The position numbers and the translations under genes were made by a program. The notes below the pieces were generated by a model. The model made no database searches, was not told where the DNA came from, and saw only the letters and a list, made by a program, of their open reading frames with translations. 64,000 nucleotides of DNA from Nepenthes gracilis (taxonomy: Eukaryota > Streptophyta > Magnoliopsida > Caryophyllales > Nepenthaceae): the NCBI GenBank assembly GCA_033239525.1, contig BSYO01000023.1, positions 14,269,304 through 14,333,303 of the forward strand, given 5' to 3'. Of the stretch, positions 11,831 to 22,985 are shown piece by piece; position 1 is the stretch's first letter; each line of letters begins with the position of its first letter.

Positions 11831-12259
11831 TAAAGATCAGGTCCCCTTCTTTCCTAACTGTCATTTTGATTGCCTTATTTTTGGTCCCTCCACATTTGAT
11901 CTAGCATCAAATGTCACTCTATCTAACCCTCCAGTAACCTTCATTGATCATCAGCAAGATCAGTTAGCTGATCGACAACTTCATGATTCTATTATTCCAT
12001 TCCCCATTAATACGCCTATTTTAAAAAGATCCACTAGAATCAAAAGAAAATCAGAACTTTTTCACAATACTCACTGTCATTAAGTCACTGATAAATCCTG
12101 TGAATAATTGGGTCTTGTTAGACAATGTATTTCTCCTCCTTTTACTCTTTATGCTCTTTCTTTGCATATGTTTTGCTCAAATTTATCTCCTATGAATTTT
12201 GCATATTCTTCCTCTTTATTATTTGGTTCTTAGCGTACTACATATATACAAGCTTCTCT

Positions 12260-13740
12260 TTCTCTCGATTGGTTTAAAGTAAAGGAATTTGAAATAAATA
12301 ATTTAGAAATTAATAACACTTAGGACATTGTTAATTCACCAACTACTAAGAAATCCTCTAGTTCCAAATGGGTATATAAAATAGAAAGGAGTCAGATGAT
12401 TCTACTAATAGGTAAAAAGCTCAACTTATTGCTAAGAGCTATAACCAGCAAAAAGGTATTGACTATAATGAAACCTTTTCTCATACTGCCAAGATTGTTA
12501 CTGTTAAAACACTTCTTACTGTGGCTACCATAAAAGGATGGACATTGTATCATTTGGATATTAATAATGCCCTTTTGTTTGGTGATCTTCGTGAAGAGGT
12601 GTATATGAAACTATCCCCTGGATATCCTATTATTTCTCCTAAACAAGTGTGTAAATTAAAGAAAAGATTATATGGCTTGAAACAAGTTTCACAATAATGG
12701 TATGATAAATTTTCTTCTTCTCTCACCGGCTACATTTTTTGCAATTCTAAGCTGTTTATAGCCTCTTTACAAAGGGGATTTCTTCTTTCATTGCTTTACT
12801 TGTATATGTTGATGATATACTAGTTGCTTCTCATGATATCACCTCGATATCTGATTTCAAATGTTATATTCAATCTCGTTTTCAAATCAAAGACCTAGGA
12901 TTGTTGAAAGATTTTCTTGGTATTAAAATGGCACATAATGCTTCTAGCATTCATATTTGTCAACATAATTACACCCTTGGCATTGATGCTGGTTTACTTG
13001 GTTGTAAACCAAGTACCTTTGGAACAAAACTTTAAACTTTCTAAAGATGATGGTGATTTGCTAGCTGATGCTTCTGTTTATAGATGCTTGATTGGCCGTC
13101 TTCTATATCTCATTTCTACTAGACTGGATATTTATTTTGTAGTTACTCTTCTTAGTTAATTCATGGCTACTCCTTGTGTTCCTCGTATGCAAGCTGCCTA
13201 CAAAGTTTTTCGATATTTGAAGAATGCTCTAGGTTAAGGACTATAATTTTCTTCTAGTTCCTTACTTCAACTTCATGCTTTTTATGACCCTGATTGGATG
13301 TTTTGTTTGGATACACGATGATCTACTAGTAGATTTTGCGTTTTTTTCTTGGAGATTCTTTAATTTCTTAGAAGACAAAGAAGCATTTCACTGCTTTATA
13401 TAATTCTGCAGAGGCAAAATATCGTTCTCTGTCTTCCATTTGTTGTGTATTGGTTTGGATTAAATATTTATTGCATGATTTACAGCTTTCTCATCCATAG
13501 CCTACTCCTCTTTCTTGTTATAATCAAGCTGCATTGTACATTGATGCTAATCCGATTTTTTACGAACACATGAAATATATAGAGATTAATTGTTATCTTA
13601 TTTGAGACAAAATTCAGGAATGAGTTATTGTCATTCGTTTTACTTCTTCTCACTTGCAAATTGTTGATGTTTGTACGAAATCATTGTCTTCTCAACTATT
13701 ATTTCTTCTTTCCAAGATGGGAGTTCATGACATTTACTCT
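12260..13740 (+). pseudogene. Copia reverse transcriptase and RNase H remnant
   Basis: Reverse transcriptase words are legible in order: SSKWVYKI near 12360, YHLDINNALLFGDL near 12548, KKRLYGLKQ near 12660, the active-site YVDD near 12805, then FQIKDLGLLKDFLGIK near 12885. RNase H follows with AEAKYRSL-like sequence near 13410 and a terminal DVCTKSL near 13665. Frames change repeatedly and stops interrupt. The polypurine-like tract ttgagggagac at 13746-13756 ends the interior. Confidence 0.75.
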
Positions 13741-13760
13741 CTATCTTGAGGGAGACTATT

Positions 13761-14262
13761 TGATACGGTCTCCATAAAGTTGCCGGTGAGGATGAGGCTA
13801 TTGCGACGGGAGCGGAGATCTGCAGAGGAGGGAGACGGGAGATTGTGCTGGGGAAGGAGGGAAAAGAGGGAAATAGGGAGAGGGAAAAAGGGGAACCCGA
13901 GGGAGACGCAGAGAGGAGAGAATAGGGAGAGATAGAGAGAGAGAGTTGGGCAAATATTTTCCTCCTTTTTCATTAGGCACTGTAACGGGTTATATACCCC
14001 AACCGAAGAAAGTAACAAACTAACATAATTCCTAACAAACTAACAAAATAACAATTAACAAAATAAAAAAATAAGAAGGACATGATCATGAACAACGGAA
14101 AAAGGCATATCTCGCCAACGAACGTAGTAACTAAACATAATTCCTATATTTAGGAGTCAACCGAAATATCCTAAAGCTTCTACGTCTGACGGAGGTCGGA
14201 TATCCCTGTTCGAAGATGGTCGGGGAAGGGGTACCGCGGCTGCCGATACTGGGTACGTAACA
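13761..14262 (-). repeat. Left (3') LTR of the nested element
   Basis: It begins TGATACGG and ends GTAACA on the plus strand and matches 17317-17826. A 12-bp ggaaaagaggga duplication present in the right copy is absent here. A gggttatatacccc word (near 13986) reads as a TATA-like site on either strand. Confidence 0.9.
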
Positions 14263-14359
14263 TTGCCGTTCCCATAAAAAATGACATTGTCCTCAAGGTC
14301 AAACGGCTTATGCACAAATGTCCCGCACCCGGCGCGACAACGCTGCTCTTGCTTGAAAG

Positions 14360-15190
14360 ATAACGCGGCCCAATGTCTTGGTGATTGGAATAGAGCCCAG
14401 ATTGTGAGAATGCATCTAATCCCTGAAGGAATGGCATGCTTAACACTGCTAAAACCAGTGGCTTCATTTGTCTCAACAGCGAAAGAAGAAAAACGGGGCC
14501 CAGACCCTCCATTGATTGCATGATCTTCCGGACTGATGTTATCGCAAAGCCTCTGGCCACAAGTGTGTCTGCCGTCCAACCTCCTACATATGCAAACAAA
14601 GGTGCCACAGTCAGCCATGGTAGAACAGCGACTAAACCAAATTCCATGAGATGGAATTTCAACACCTGATTGTAATATGTAGGCACCCATATCCGAATGA
14701 TAATTGTTCCCCAAGTATGGCAGAAGTGGCCGATTTTCAGTGCCCGGACTGGTGCTCTTGATACAATGACAGTCCCGTTGAGTTTGCCTCCCAGGATAGA
14801 AATGATGTTGTTCATAGGCATGGCAACACCCTCACCCATCCCCATAACGACACCCAAGTATAGGCAAACAAGGCGATTAAGCCTTGCAAAGACTAGGTGT
14901 TAAAACTATAGCCACTGACCACCCAATCACCCCAAAACCCAAGACAAGCTTTCCACCAATTTTATCTGCCCCTGAGCTGCCACCTATTTGAGTGAGAAGG
15001 TAGTCCCAGAAGGGAAAAAATTGAATCAGACCCACAATTGCACTCTTCCCATTGAACTCTTGTGACTTTGGAAGTCTTGCAATGCTCCTGTTCGCACGAT
15101 CCAAGTGGCACCACAGAAATGATGTAAAGCAAAGCAGTACAATGACCCATCGTGTTGGTAATTTGCTCCCACCATGGAGATAACACGGGT
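14360..15190 (-). pseudogene. Captured fragment of a PHT4/ANTR-type anion (phosphate) transporter
   Basis: Read downward from 15190 in two frames, the DNA matches the plant PHT4 (SLC17-like, major facilitator) family: SPWWEQ, then RWVIVLLCF, LDRANRSIARLPKS, VGLIQ..FFPFWDYLLTQI, GGKLVLGFGVI, then after a frameshift near 14870 GEGVAMPMNN, APVRALKIGHFCH, PTYYNQVLKF, GGWTADTLVARGF, VRKIMQS and finally SGLYSNHQDIGPRY. Family members carry phosphate or ascorbate across plastid or Golgi membranes. About 100 residues between GVAMPMNN and the APV..ALKIGHFCH word are deleted, and the C-terminal helices are absent. No intron-sized gaps separate blocks that lie in different exons in known plant genes, which points to an RNA-mediated capture. 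It runs in the same direction as the element. Frameshifts rule out a functional transporter. Confidence 0.8.
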
Positions 15191-15901
15191 ATTTTTGCCG
15201 GCTAAGACTAGTTTACATGGCCCCTCCGGAATGGTCAATGATTCCAAGCATCGATTAGCAATTGATAGCAAATTTCTTTTATTTGGATGAAGAGAGCATC
15301 CACACCCGCAATCGACCGTTAAGCTCGTGATCCCCATGTTGTAACACTCTTCACCAGCCCAGGTTTGAGGAGGGCAGGTATATATTCCCACACCAGCACC
15401 TACCTCTATGGCAATGAGGAGTGAGCCAGTGAGAGCTAATTGTTTGTAAACTCTTTGTTTGTGATCGATGTTAAAGAATCTGGCATTTACATTACCCAAC
15501 GCATTGCCCACAACACCTAAAATTTCCCAAGAGGTATCATCAAATGCATGCCCTGTCTCAGAACTTGCACGAATTTGAGGACCTGCAATATGCAGATGAG
15601 AGTTGATTGACCTACTAAGTGCACGGCTAGAGTTTGCCCATTTAGCACACACGGAAACCTTGTGCTTAAACTCAATTGCCATGTTGAGTGCTACTCGGAC
15701 CCAACTATCAAAACTTGCTCCAGCTTCAAAAAATTGCAATTTCATGACGAAATTAGTGGTGGAAAAAGGGGCGTCAGTTTTCAGAACCACTTTGTTAATG
15801 GAAACAACATCTCCTTCACCCTTCAGGCCAGCCTTCACTATATCAAATTGTGAGGCCTGAAACCTCCTAAGACTCTCATTACTCTTCGGCGTATTTGCCA
15901 T
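15026..15901 (-). CDS. Uncharacterised 291-codon ORF in the nested element
   Basis: A single uninterrupted frame begins at ATG 15901 (MANTPKSNES) and runs to 15026. I do not recognise its first ~235 residues. They contain a mixed alpha/beta-looking stretch, a hydrophobic segment (ALTGSLLIAIEVGAGVGIY, about residues 160-180) and then a Cys-rich patch (CGCGCS). The last ~55 residues are read out of frame through DNA that, in another frame, encodes the start of the captured transporter, so they are not original protein. It could be a second captured host gene fragment or an element-specific protein. Its openness fits the young age of the element and need not mean function. Confidence 0.4.
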   Translation of the reverse strand: MANTPKSNESLRRFQASQFDIVKAGLKGEGDVVSINKVVLKTDAPFSTTNFVMKLQFFEAGASFDSWVRVALNMAIEFKHKVSVCAKWANSSRALSRSINSHLHIAGPQIRASSETGHAFDDTSWEILGVVGNALGNVNARFFNIDHKQRVYKQLALTGSLLIAIEVGAGVGIYTCPPQTWAGEECYNMGITSLTVDCGCGCSLHPNKRNLLSIANRCLESLTIPEGPCKLVLAGKNTRVISMVGANYQHDGSLYCFALHHFCGATWIVRTGALQDFQSHKSSMGRVQLWV

Positions 15902-16006
15902 AGCATTATTTTCACTCAACTTCACCAAAGTGCATGTGAGCTTCTCTATCCTTAATCTCCAACCACCATGGTGACCTCACCGCATGAAGTACCCAATTAT
16001 CCGCGA

Positions 16007-16615
16007 TTATCGTGCCAATCCTTCATCAGGCCCATCCACCGATACAACAACAGGATGGCCATAAATGACTCCTTGCAACCGCAGAGTGGACGAGATAAGA
16101 GGACCCTCCAAGGCATGAAGAGATATGGTTGGAGGAACCCCTAACCAGATTCTGGAAACAAATTGGCCAGAGATATGTTGGTGAACGGGTTTGGAAAACG
16201 GTTCCGTTGGAATTTCATTGTCACTGGAGGCGGCCTCTGTATATGGAACGAGATTCTGGAGGGAACCTTGAAAAGTTTGGTGTAACGTATCACAGTTAGA
16301 ACATAACTCGTGTGCTTTGTGTGAAGCCATTAGTGCAGTATTTGAGTTCTGCTTCGGTAATTCTGGCAAAAGGCTATGCGGAGTAAGGAAATTTTGCATA
16401 ATTGTGGTGAAAGGTGGCTTAGCCGAGTTGGGATCTGTCGATGTGTGTGATATCCGGGTTAAGATGTGAGTCTTAAACGAGAGGAACCTGTCGAGTGAGG
16501 CATGGTATGGGGTTTGCAGTCGTGATTTCCGAAACAGTGGTGGAGGTAGCTTTTCGAATTGGAAATCAGGTGACACCTGTGGATGGGGTTCCTCAATTCG
16601 AGGGAGAGTCGGCAA
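16007..16615 (-). pseudogene. Proline/serine-rich open frame, probable gag-region remnant
   Basis: About 200 codons are open without a convincing ATG at the start, so this is probably a continuation of the gag-like frame after a frameshift. Composition is rich in Pro, Ser, Thr and His, with no domain I recognise. It lies between the leader ORF and the unknown 291-codon ORF, all read in the same direction. Confidence 0.3.
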
Positions 16616-16932
16616 ATGCTCAGTGACGGAGGTTTGAAGCAGTTTAGTGGTGGAGAACCCAACTGATGGTGAGTCTAAAGATAAAGAGGAATTAGCGGTC
16701 GACAGTGGTAAGCGGTCGATACAGGAGTGCCGAATTTGTGTGATAGTAGCGACGGAGGAAACGATTCGAGCAGCAGGTGATGGTACGGACGCCGTGCTCG
16801 AAGTAAGGACAGTGTGAGGAAATTTTGTAAAAATGGAAGCCGAAATCGGTGATGAAGTTGAAAACGACGAGAAATTTGTGGTTGACGACGGTAGTCGGTC
16901 GAGGCGGTCGGGGCAAGAGGACCTAATTTGGT

Positions 16933-17331
16933 CTAAAATGAGAGCAGAAACAGTGTTTGAGGAACGGGAGGTGGTGGTACGGAACCAGTGATGGAAGAGA
17001 TGACAGGAAGAGAAACGGGACGATGGGAAGCCATTGCAGAGGAAGCTACAGGAAGCGAAGAGTTTACTGACCGTCTAGTATCTTGCTCGAAGCTGTGGAT
17101 GGAGTTGCTGAGTTCCACCATGGATGAGCGGAGTTTGGTGCAGGTCGACCAGATTTGTTCGGCTTGCGAAACCGCGGTGGACATGCGGGCACCAAATCGG
17201 TCGGTAGCTCGTCGGAGAGCCTTCATCTCGTTGGACAGTGCGGCAACAGACCTCTCGAGCGTTTCGAGAGCTTGTGCTTCGATCTCCTCTGCATTTCTCT
17301 CAATGAAAGCACCATTTGATACGGTCTCCAT
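16933..17331 (-). CDS. Gag-like leader ORF starting inside the LTR
   Basis: The first ATG of this frame lies 15 bases inside the LTR end, so the protein begins METVSN from LTR sequence and reads through the primer-binding site (GAFIER) into the interior: about 132 residues. Residues ~12-90 are rich in Glu, Ala, Leu and Arg in a heptad-like spacing, suggesting a coiled coil, followed by a Ser/Pro-rich tail. N-terminal coiled coils of this kind are seen in gypsy gag proteins. A zinc knuckle is not visible. The frame then stops near 16933, and neighbouring frames continue as Pro/Ser-rich sequence. Function as an actual protein is unproven. Confidence 0.4.
   Translation of the reverse strand: METVSNGAFIERNAEEIEAQALETLERSVAALSNEMKALRRATDRFGARMSTAVSQAEQIWSTCTKLRSSMVELSNSIHSFEQDTRRSVNSSLPVASSAMASHRPVSLPVISSITGSVPPPPVPQTLFLLSF
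17298..17314 (-). other. Primer-binding site of the nested element
   Basis: On the minus strand, two bases after the LTR end, tggtgctttcattgaga begins. This is a familiar plant LTR-element primer site; I cannot name its tRNA with confidence. It fixes the element's orientation. Confidence 0.65.
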
Positions 17332-17826
17332 AAAGTCGCCGGCGAGGATGAGGCTATTGCGACAGGAGCGGAGATCTGCAGAGGAGGGAGACGGGAGATT
17401 GTGCTGGGGAAGGAGGGAAAAGAGGGAAAAGAGGGAAATAGGGAGAGGGAAAAAGGGGAACCCGAGGGAGACGCAGAGAGGAGAGAATAGGGAGAGATAT
17501 AGAGAGAGAGTTGGGCAAATATTTTTCTCCTTTTTCATTAGGCACTGTAACGGGTTATATACCCCAACCGAAGAAAGTAACAAACTAACACAATTCCTAA
17601 CAAACTAACAAAATAACAATTAACAAAATAAAATAACAGAAGGATATGATCATGAACAACGGGAAAAAGGCATATCTGCCACCGAACGTAGTAACTAAAC
17701 ATAATTCCTATATTTAGGAGTCAACCGGAATATCCCAAAGCTTCTACGTCTGCCGGAGGTCGGATATCCCTGTTTGAAGATGGTCGGGGAGGGGGTACCG
17801 CGGCTGCCGATACTGGGTACATAACA
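17317..17826 (-). repeat. Right (5') LTR of the nested element
   Basis: TG...CA ends and near-identity to 13761-14262. It borders the primer-binding site on its left and the ctatt target duplication on its right. Confidence 0.9.
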
Positions 17827-18365
17827 CTATTAAAACATACATCTGTTTATCTTATATGGTGATACTACAGCACATAAACAAGAGCTTATGCTGATGTTGC
17901 AGCTACTAAAGTGCCCTGTTTTTTCTCTGTTTTATATCAGCAGACGGTTACAATTATATTGGATTTTTCTTTACAAGTGCAAGATCTCTCACACATCCAC
18001 TGATACACAGGTGTATCTACTTATCTTGCAGCTCACGGTTATTCTCATATCAACTGATTCAACTGCTTTACATATTTAATCATCAATCGGTAGATTACAT
18101 CAACAACAACAATTATATTGATACATCCAAAGCCTCATTATGCTGAATTACATCAGACGATTGGTCCAAAATGATATGCCACGGATTGCTTACTTCATTT
18201 TCATTTTTACACTCATTAAACTAACACAAATTAGTTTGTTAAATAGAATAGCTGAAACCAGTTGACATGCATGGTTTAGATTACACAACCATCTTTTATA
18301 AATAGAGGTAATTGTAATGTTTTTATTTGGAATAGTAGAAAAATAGAATTATTCAAAAACTTTCA
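17827..18365 (+). repeat. 3' LTR of the older copia element (displaced by the nested insertion)
   Basis: It matches 8739-9281 from its first bases (ctattaaaa.atacatctg) to its end ttca. The first five bases are the duplicated target of the nested element. Confidence 0.85.
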
Positions 18366-20026
18366 AAAGCCATTCATATTATAGATGAGTCGTGTAATGA
18401 GCGAGGATATCTACTTTGTCAGGGCTCAATGCTACACATCTGTTAGGAATACATAGCAGTTTAACCCTAAAATAAAAGTATACATGTACATACACACATA
18501 TATACATACATACATATATATATATCATAGTGTCCTAGGTATATTTTGTTACATCAAGTTGAAGCAACTCTAATCCTTCGTAAATTCATTTCATGTAAAA
18601 GAACATACTTAACCTAATTTCACTTATTTATATCCATAATTATGTCATTAATCTCTTATAAATTATAACATAATTGTCTCGCTGATAAATACAAATATGA
18701 AGCTAAAACAAATATATTATCTTTTTTTTCAAATTAAATATTTTATTGTTAATACAATAGCTTTCCTAGACATGCTTCGCAAAAATGAATCTCTCGTAGT
18801 TATTGGTGACATGCTAAAGTAGCAAACATTAAATTAAAACTTTGAGAAACATTTGAAAGTTATGAATGGTACTAATAGAGGTTATTAATTAAACTCAAGG
18901 GCATCACACTGTCAGGAAATAGGGAACCATTTGCGAACATTTTCTTATAGGTTATTTAGCACACATGATATGAAACACGTACCACAATGTTAAACTATTC
19001 ACTTATAAAATGTATGTCTTTTCATAAAAAATGACATTATATAGATTTTAGTTCAAATATATCTAGTATTTAACTTGAGCTCCTTGCATCCACATTTATC
19101 TTAAAATTGACCATGGACCCAACTCTCTTTCAAACAAATATGATGAATGGTGGGAAAATCCATCTCAATTATAATAAAAAAAAAATCAGAAATATAGTGA
19201 CCTAGTCTTGATTATCTATCAAGGTATCATTGGCTTTAAATTGATCTTATAATCATTTTAAGATCATCCCATATTTTAAAATGTATCATATCTCCACACT
19301 TTTAAATATCAGAGGCAATTGCCCTTACGAGATTATCAATCTTAAACTTTTCATACATATATTTTTGTGATATATGTGTTCAATATAATTTAATAAGGTG
19401 GGCATACTCATATCACCACATATATTATATATCAACTTGATGAGCATAACATAATTTATACAAATAAACTATAAATATACATAGCCTTTGTTCATTACAC
19501 ATGCTTCTATTTATTTTCTATGTTTCACAAGAATTGACATGTCCAAAAATACTTGTCTAACTTGATATCCATCATAAAAGAATTAATTATGATCTAATGC
19601 ATAGACATCACATAAATATCTATTTTTTTATAATAATTTTTACAAAATTATAATTAGTCTTCCTATGTTTAGCTTAATAGTGACATTTAAGGATCTATAC
19701 AAGAGGCTACACTAGCCTTATATTCCAATAAAAGCATTATTGATTGTCATTTCATATTATCACCCAAAATTCCTATAGTTAAAAGAAATCTCCTTAACCA
19801 AACAATATTCCATACTGCATTTGAACATGCTGCAAATTCAGCTATTAATGATTACAAATCAATATATATTTATTTCTTGCTATTCTAAGATATTATGCCA
19901 ATATTATGCAAGAATACATAACAAAAAATGATTTTCAATCATTAAAATTTACTCCAAATAATCCCTGTAAATCATTTCAATCTCAATTTTGTTTCTTGGT
20001 TTATAGATTGATTAATCCACACTACT
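18366..20026. other. AT-rich DNA, no gene seen
   Basis: About 1.7 kb of AT-rich sequence with short (CA)/(TA) runs near 18480-18525 and no open frame with recognisable content. It has the look of very old non-coding retrotransposon DNA, but I cannot place it in a family. Confidence 0.5.
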
Positions 20027-20537
20027 ACTCATGTAACGTTTGAGTGTTTCGGCTCGAGTTATTTAATTATTAATTTAATATAATAATAAATAATATTATA
20101 TTTTGATATTAATAAATATTGTTAATAATAATAGGTATTAAATAATTAATTATTAATAAGAAATAATTATATTAATTATTAAATAAATAAATATTAATAA
20201 TATATTAATAAATAATAAACTGTACAATATAATAATAATAATAATAATTAATAAAACATATAAATAATTAATATAATAATAAATAGTAATAAAGTTTGAT
20301 AATAATTAATAATAATAAAACCTGTTAATCCCCTCATCTCTTCTTCTCGATTCTTCCTTTCCCCTTTCGTCTCCATCTCTCGGTCTCTCACTCACTCTCT
20401 CGTCACCAGATCTTTTTTCTCTCTCTCCGTCTCTCTCTTTTCCCTTCCGTTTCCCTTCTACTCTTCTTCCTCTTCCGTTTCTCTTTCTCTACCGCTTTAT
20501 TTCCCTCTCATTTAATCGGTTGGCCGATTGCTAGGGT

Positions 20538-20547
20538 TATAAATAGA
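20538..20547 (+). promoter_or_regulatory. TATA box of the solo LTR
   Basis: ttataaatag sits immediately upstream of the abrupt switch to GC-rich leader sequence, in the position expected of an LTR promoter. Confidence 0.55.
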
Positions 20548-21369
20548 GGCGTGCGGTAGTGGTGAGGGTTATCCGAGGCTTTGCAGTCAAAGTTGCCGTC
20601 GTCTGGAGTCGTGGTCGCGGTCGCCATTCTGGGTCCAGAGGTGTGCTGCCGACGTTGGCCGTTAGTTGCCGTTGCTGTTGCCTTTGTCAGTTTGTGCCGC
20701 CGCCGCCCCAAACCCTAGCCGCCGTTGCCAAATCCGTCGCCGCCCGCCGCCCGCCGCAGTCAAAAATCGCCGACGGTGTCAAAGCCGCCGCCGTTAAACC
20801 ATAACCGTCGCTTCATTTTCATCAGGCAAGTAACAATCCTAATTTCTGCAAGTAATCTGCTTATCTTTGCAAGTAAATTCCTAATTTCTATAAGAAAATC
20901 CTTCCCTTTTATTTGTTGTTGTCGATTCTCGGTTGCATGTCTTGATTTTGGGAAATCAATACTCAGCTTTGTGAAATCGTAAACTTGGGGGAAATAGAGG
21001 CACGGGTCTCGTTACGGTTAGCCGGAAATTTAGAGGGTTCCTCGTTAATTTGTAAGGTAAATTTTGGGGTATATAATTATATCTGTATCGTCGTTCGTGG
21101 AGAAAAACAAAAGTTTGAAATTTTTTATTTTACTGTGATAATTCGGAGGCTTGATATGGCGCAGAGCTTCCTGCTCTATTTGGGTGCCACAAATGGGGGT
21201 AGAAGCAAGTTCGGCAGAGAGCGTACGGGTACCGCTAGTGTATAAATATTGTTTGCGTATCCTTGCAAAAATTTGGCATAGTAGATGGTATTTATACTAA
21301 TATACCGTAGACTGAAAGTAGTATTTGTGTGCAGATGTGTGAACTGCCGTGTGGCAGTGTGTGTGTGTT

Positions 21370-21372
<3 letters not shown>

Positions 21373-21407
<35 letters not shown>
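21373..21407. repeat. (TA)n microsatellite
   Basis: Uninterrupted at dinucleotides over about 35 bases inside the solo LTR. Confidence 0.95.
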
Positions 21408-21412
<5 letters not shown>

Positions 21413-22657
21413 GAATGGCAGAATGTGTTTATGTTTATAATAAATCTATGCATGTGGGTTTGGCATGCTTTAAATAATAATAGCGGTTTGGTTAGTTTAG
21501 TCTTTATTCTTATGTTTTTTTTGCATATTATGGGAATCTGTTATTTACATTAATTTTATTGCGTATGTATATTTTATTGGCACTCTATGGTTAAGTTGAT
21601 TGTAGCGTATGAAAATATTAAGATTTCTGATTAAATGGAAGGCTATGACATCTTAGTGTGGTCTACTATTTTCTAATACTAAATCCATATTTCGGAGATT
21701 GAGGTCATTTGGGGGGATAATTATAATCCTGTGAGCATATTAAGTGGGATATCAATGGATACCGTACCGAGGTGGTGTTAGGTTTGACTTGTTGATTATA
21801 TAAATATTCTGTTTCCCAACAAACGCAGATCAGAGGATCACATAATATGTACAGGTTACCCGATGGGATGACGAAAATATTGTTTGTATGGATTGGATGC
21901 GGTACTTGTACATACGGCTGGCAAGTATCAGGAGACTATAGGGTCGTTTGTCAAACTTACGATGACTAGTACCTCATGAATTACCCAGCCGTTGGGGGCA
22001 GGCGTGCAGATTGTTGGTTCATAGTGATATATAAAATTCGAGGAGACTTTTATGATATCTCATATAATTTGGACCTTTTTTGTAATGGGTTCGATGGAAC
22101 CTATACCGTTGTTGATACTCAGATTCGATGAAATTTAATTTGCATCCCTGAGTTTTGTTATCATTTGATCTTTGAATTGTGAATATGATAGGCTGTTGAA
22201 TCTCAGATAATTGTTGATTTATCTTATGTAATTATTATGTTATTATTATCTGAGACGTTTTATTACATTATATTATTTTATTAATTTATTTATTTGTTTG
22301 GTATTTGACACACCATTGTATTTTGTTGACTCCATAGTAAAAGTTTATGACAGGTTAGAAGGGATCGTACTGTTGTTGAAGAACTTCGGGATAGAGACGA
22401 TCTTGGGATTAAAATCTTGTGTTAGGAATCTCTAGAATTAGTTCTATTGATCGAGATTTTATTTAATTATGTTATCAGATTTGTGTTTTCAAGATTATAA
22501 TATTGTAGATATTTATTATTTTTAAAAAATTTATTATAAAAATTATAATTATTATATTTTATTTAGTTATACATTTATGAGATTGTTTATGATTTTGGGT
22601 TTTCATGTGGCCGTTTCAAGACGGGTCGGTTGACTAGGGTTTGGGCGTCACAACTCA

Positions 22658-22985
22658 TACATTAATAATTATCTTAATTGATATACAATATATCACTACT
22701 GGATTTAATTTGATAACAAATTATCAGTCCCATAGAAAAATTAATATCGGAGCAAGTATTTATTAAAACATACTTCAAACTCTCACTAGCGTAAAATGTG
22801 GAACCTATGACATATCCTCTTTATTATCTTGAGTTATTGGACTCATCATGGTTTAACATATTATTGGGTTTTGGTCATTCCTTTACCGGTGTCGCAATAA
22901 ACGAATGGTCATTAAAAGGTCGCACGAGGCTTATGTGTGGGTCAGAGTATTCGTGCGCGCTTTGTGTGCGTGATGAGTGACCGAG
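22658..22985. other. AT-rich spacer, no gene
   Basis: No coding signal. The end of this stretch leads into the tandem array and may belong to the same decayed element. Confidence 0.4.

Larger units (their letters stand above)
13761..17826 (-). mobile_element. Nested 4.07-kb LTR element carrying a host transporter fragment
   Basis: TG...CA LTRs at 13761-14262 and 17317-17826 flank the interior, and the element sits between identical 5-mers ctatt (13756-13760 and 17827-17831). It inserted at the junction of the polypurine tract and 3' LTR of the older copia element. The primer-binding site next to the right LTR shows that it is transcribed on the minus strand. The interior lacks recognisable reverse transcriptase and integrase, so it is non-autonomous. 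It contains a gag-like leader ORF, a proline-rich ORF, a 291-codon unknown ORF and a PHT4-like transporter fragment. The LTRs are close to identical apart from roughly a couple of dozen differences, so it is much younger than its host element. Confidence 0.9.
8739..18365 (+). mobile_element. Decayed Ty1/copia element, split by a nested insertion
   Basis: LTRs of ~543 bp lie at 8739-9281 and 17827-18365; the latter lacks its first four bases, which sit at 13757-13760. The interior encodes gag, protease, integrase, reverse transcriptase and RNase H in copia order on the plus strand, all broken by stops and frameshifts. A primer-binding site follows the left LTR. The flanking 5-mers aaaac (8734-8738) and aaagc (18366-18370) agree at four of five bases and are probably an aged target-site duplication. 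Excluding the nested element, the length is about 5.56 kb, normal for copia. The gag type (PF14244-like, ending in KLHGFPQGYK) is common among plant copia elements. Confidence 0.85.
20032..22652 (+). mobile_element. Solo LTR, 2.62 kb, with perfect 5-bp TSD
   Basis: It starts TGTAACG, ends GCGTCACA, and is flanked on both sides by actca (20027-20031 and 22653-22657). It contains no protein domain, so it is a solo LTR. The internal order is an AT-rich block with many aataat words (20050-20330), a pyrimidine-rich block (20335-20515), a TATA box followed by a GC-rich gene-like leader (20540-20815), and then ordinary AT-rich DNA with a (TA)n run. This layout of pyrimidine tract, TATA box and GC-rich leader suggests a strong Pol II promoter when the element was active. 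Length and ends resemble Del/Tekay-type gypsy LTRs, an inference only. Confidence 0.85.

Noticed and set aside
14157..14903. Plus-strand frames and a second minus-strand frame overlapping the transporter fragment
   Set aside because: They are shadows of the captured transporter frame; only the minus frame with PHT4 words has recognisable content.
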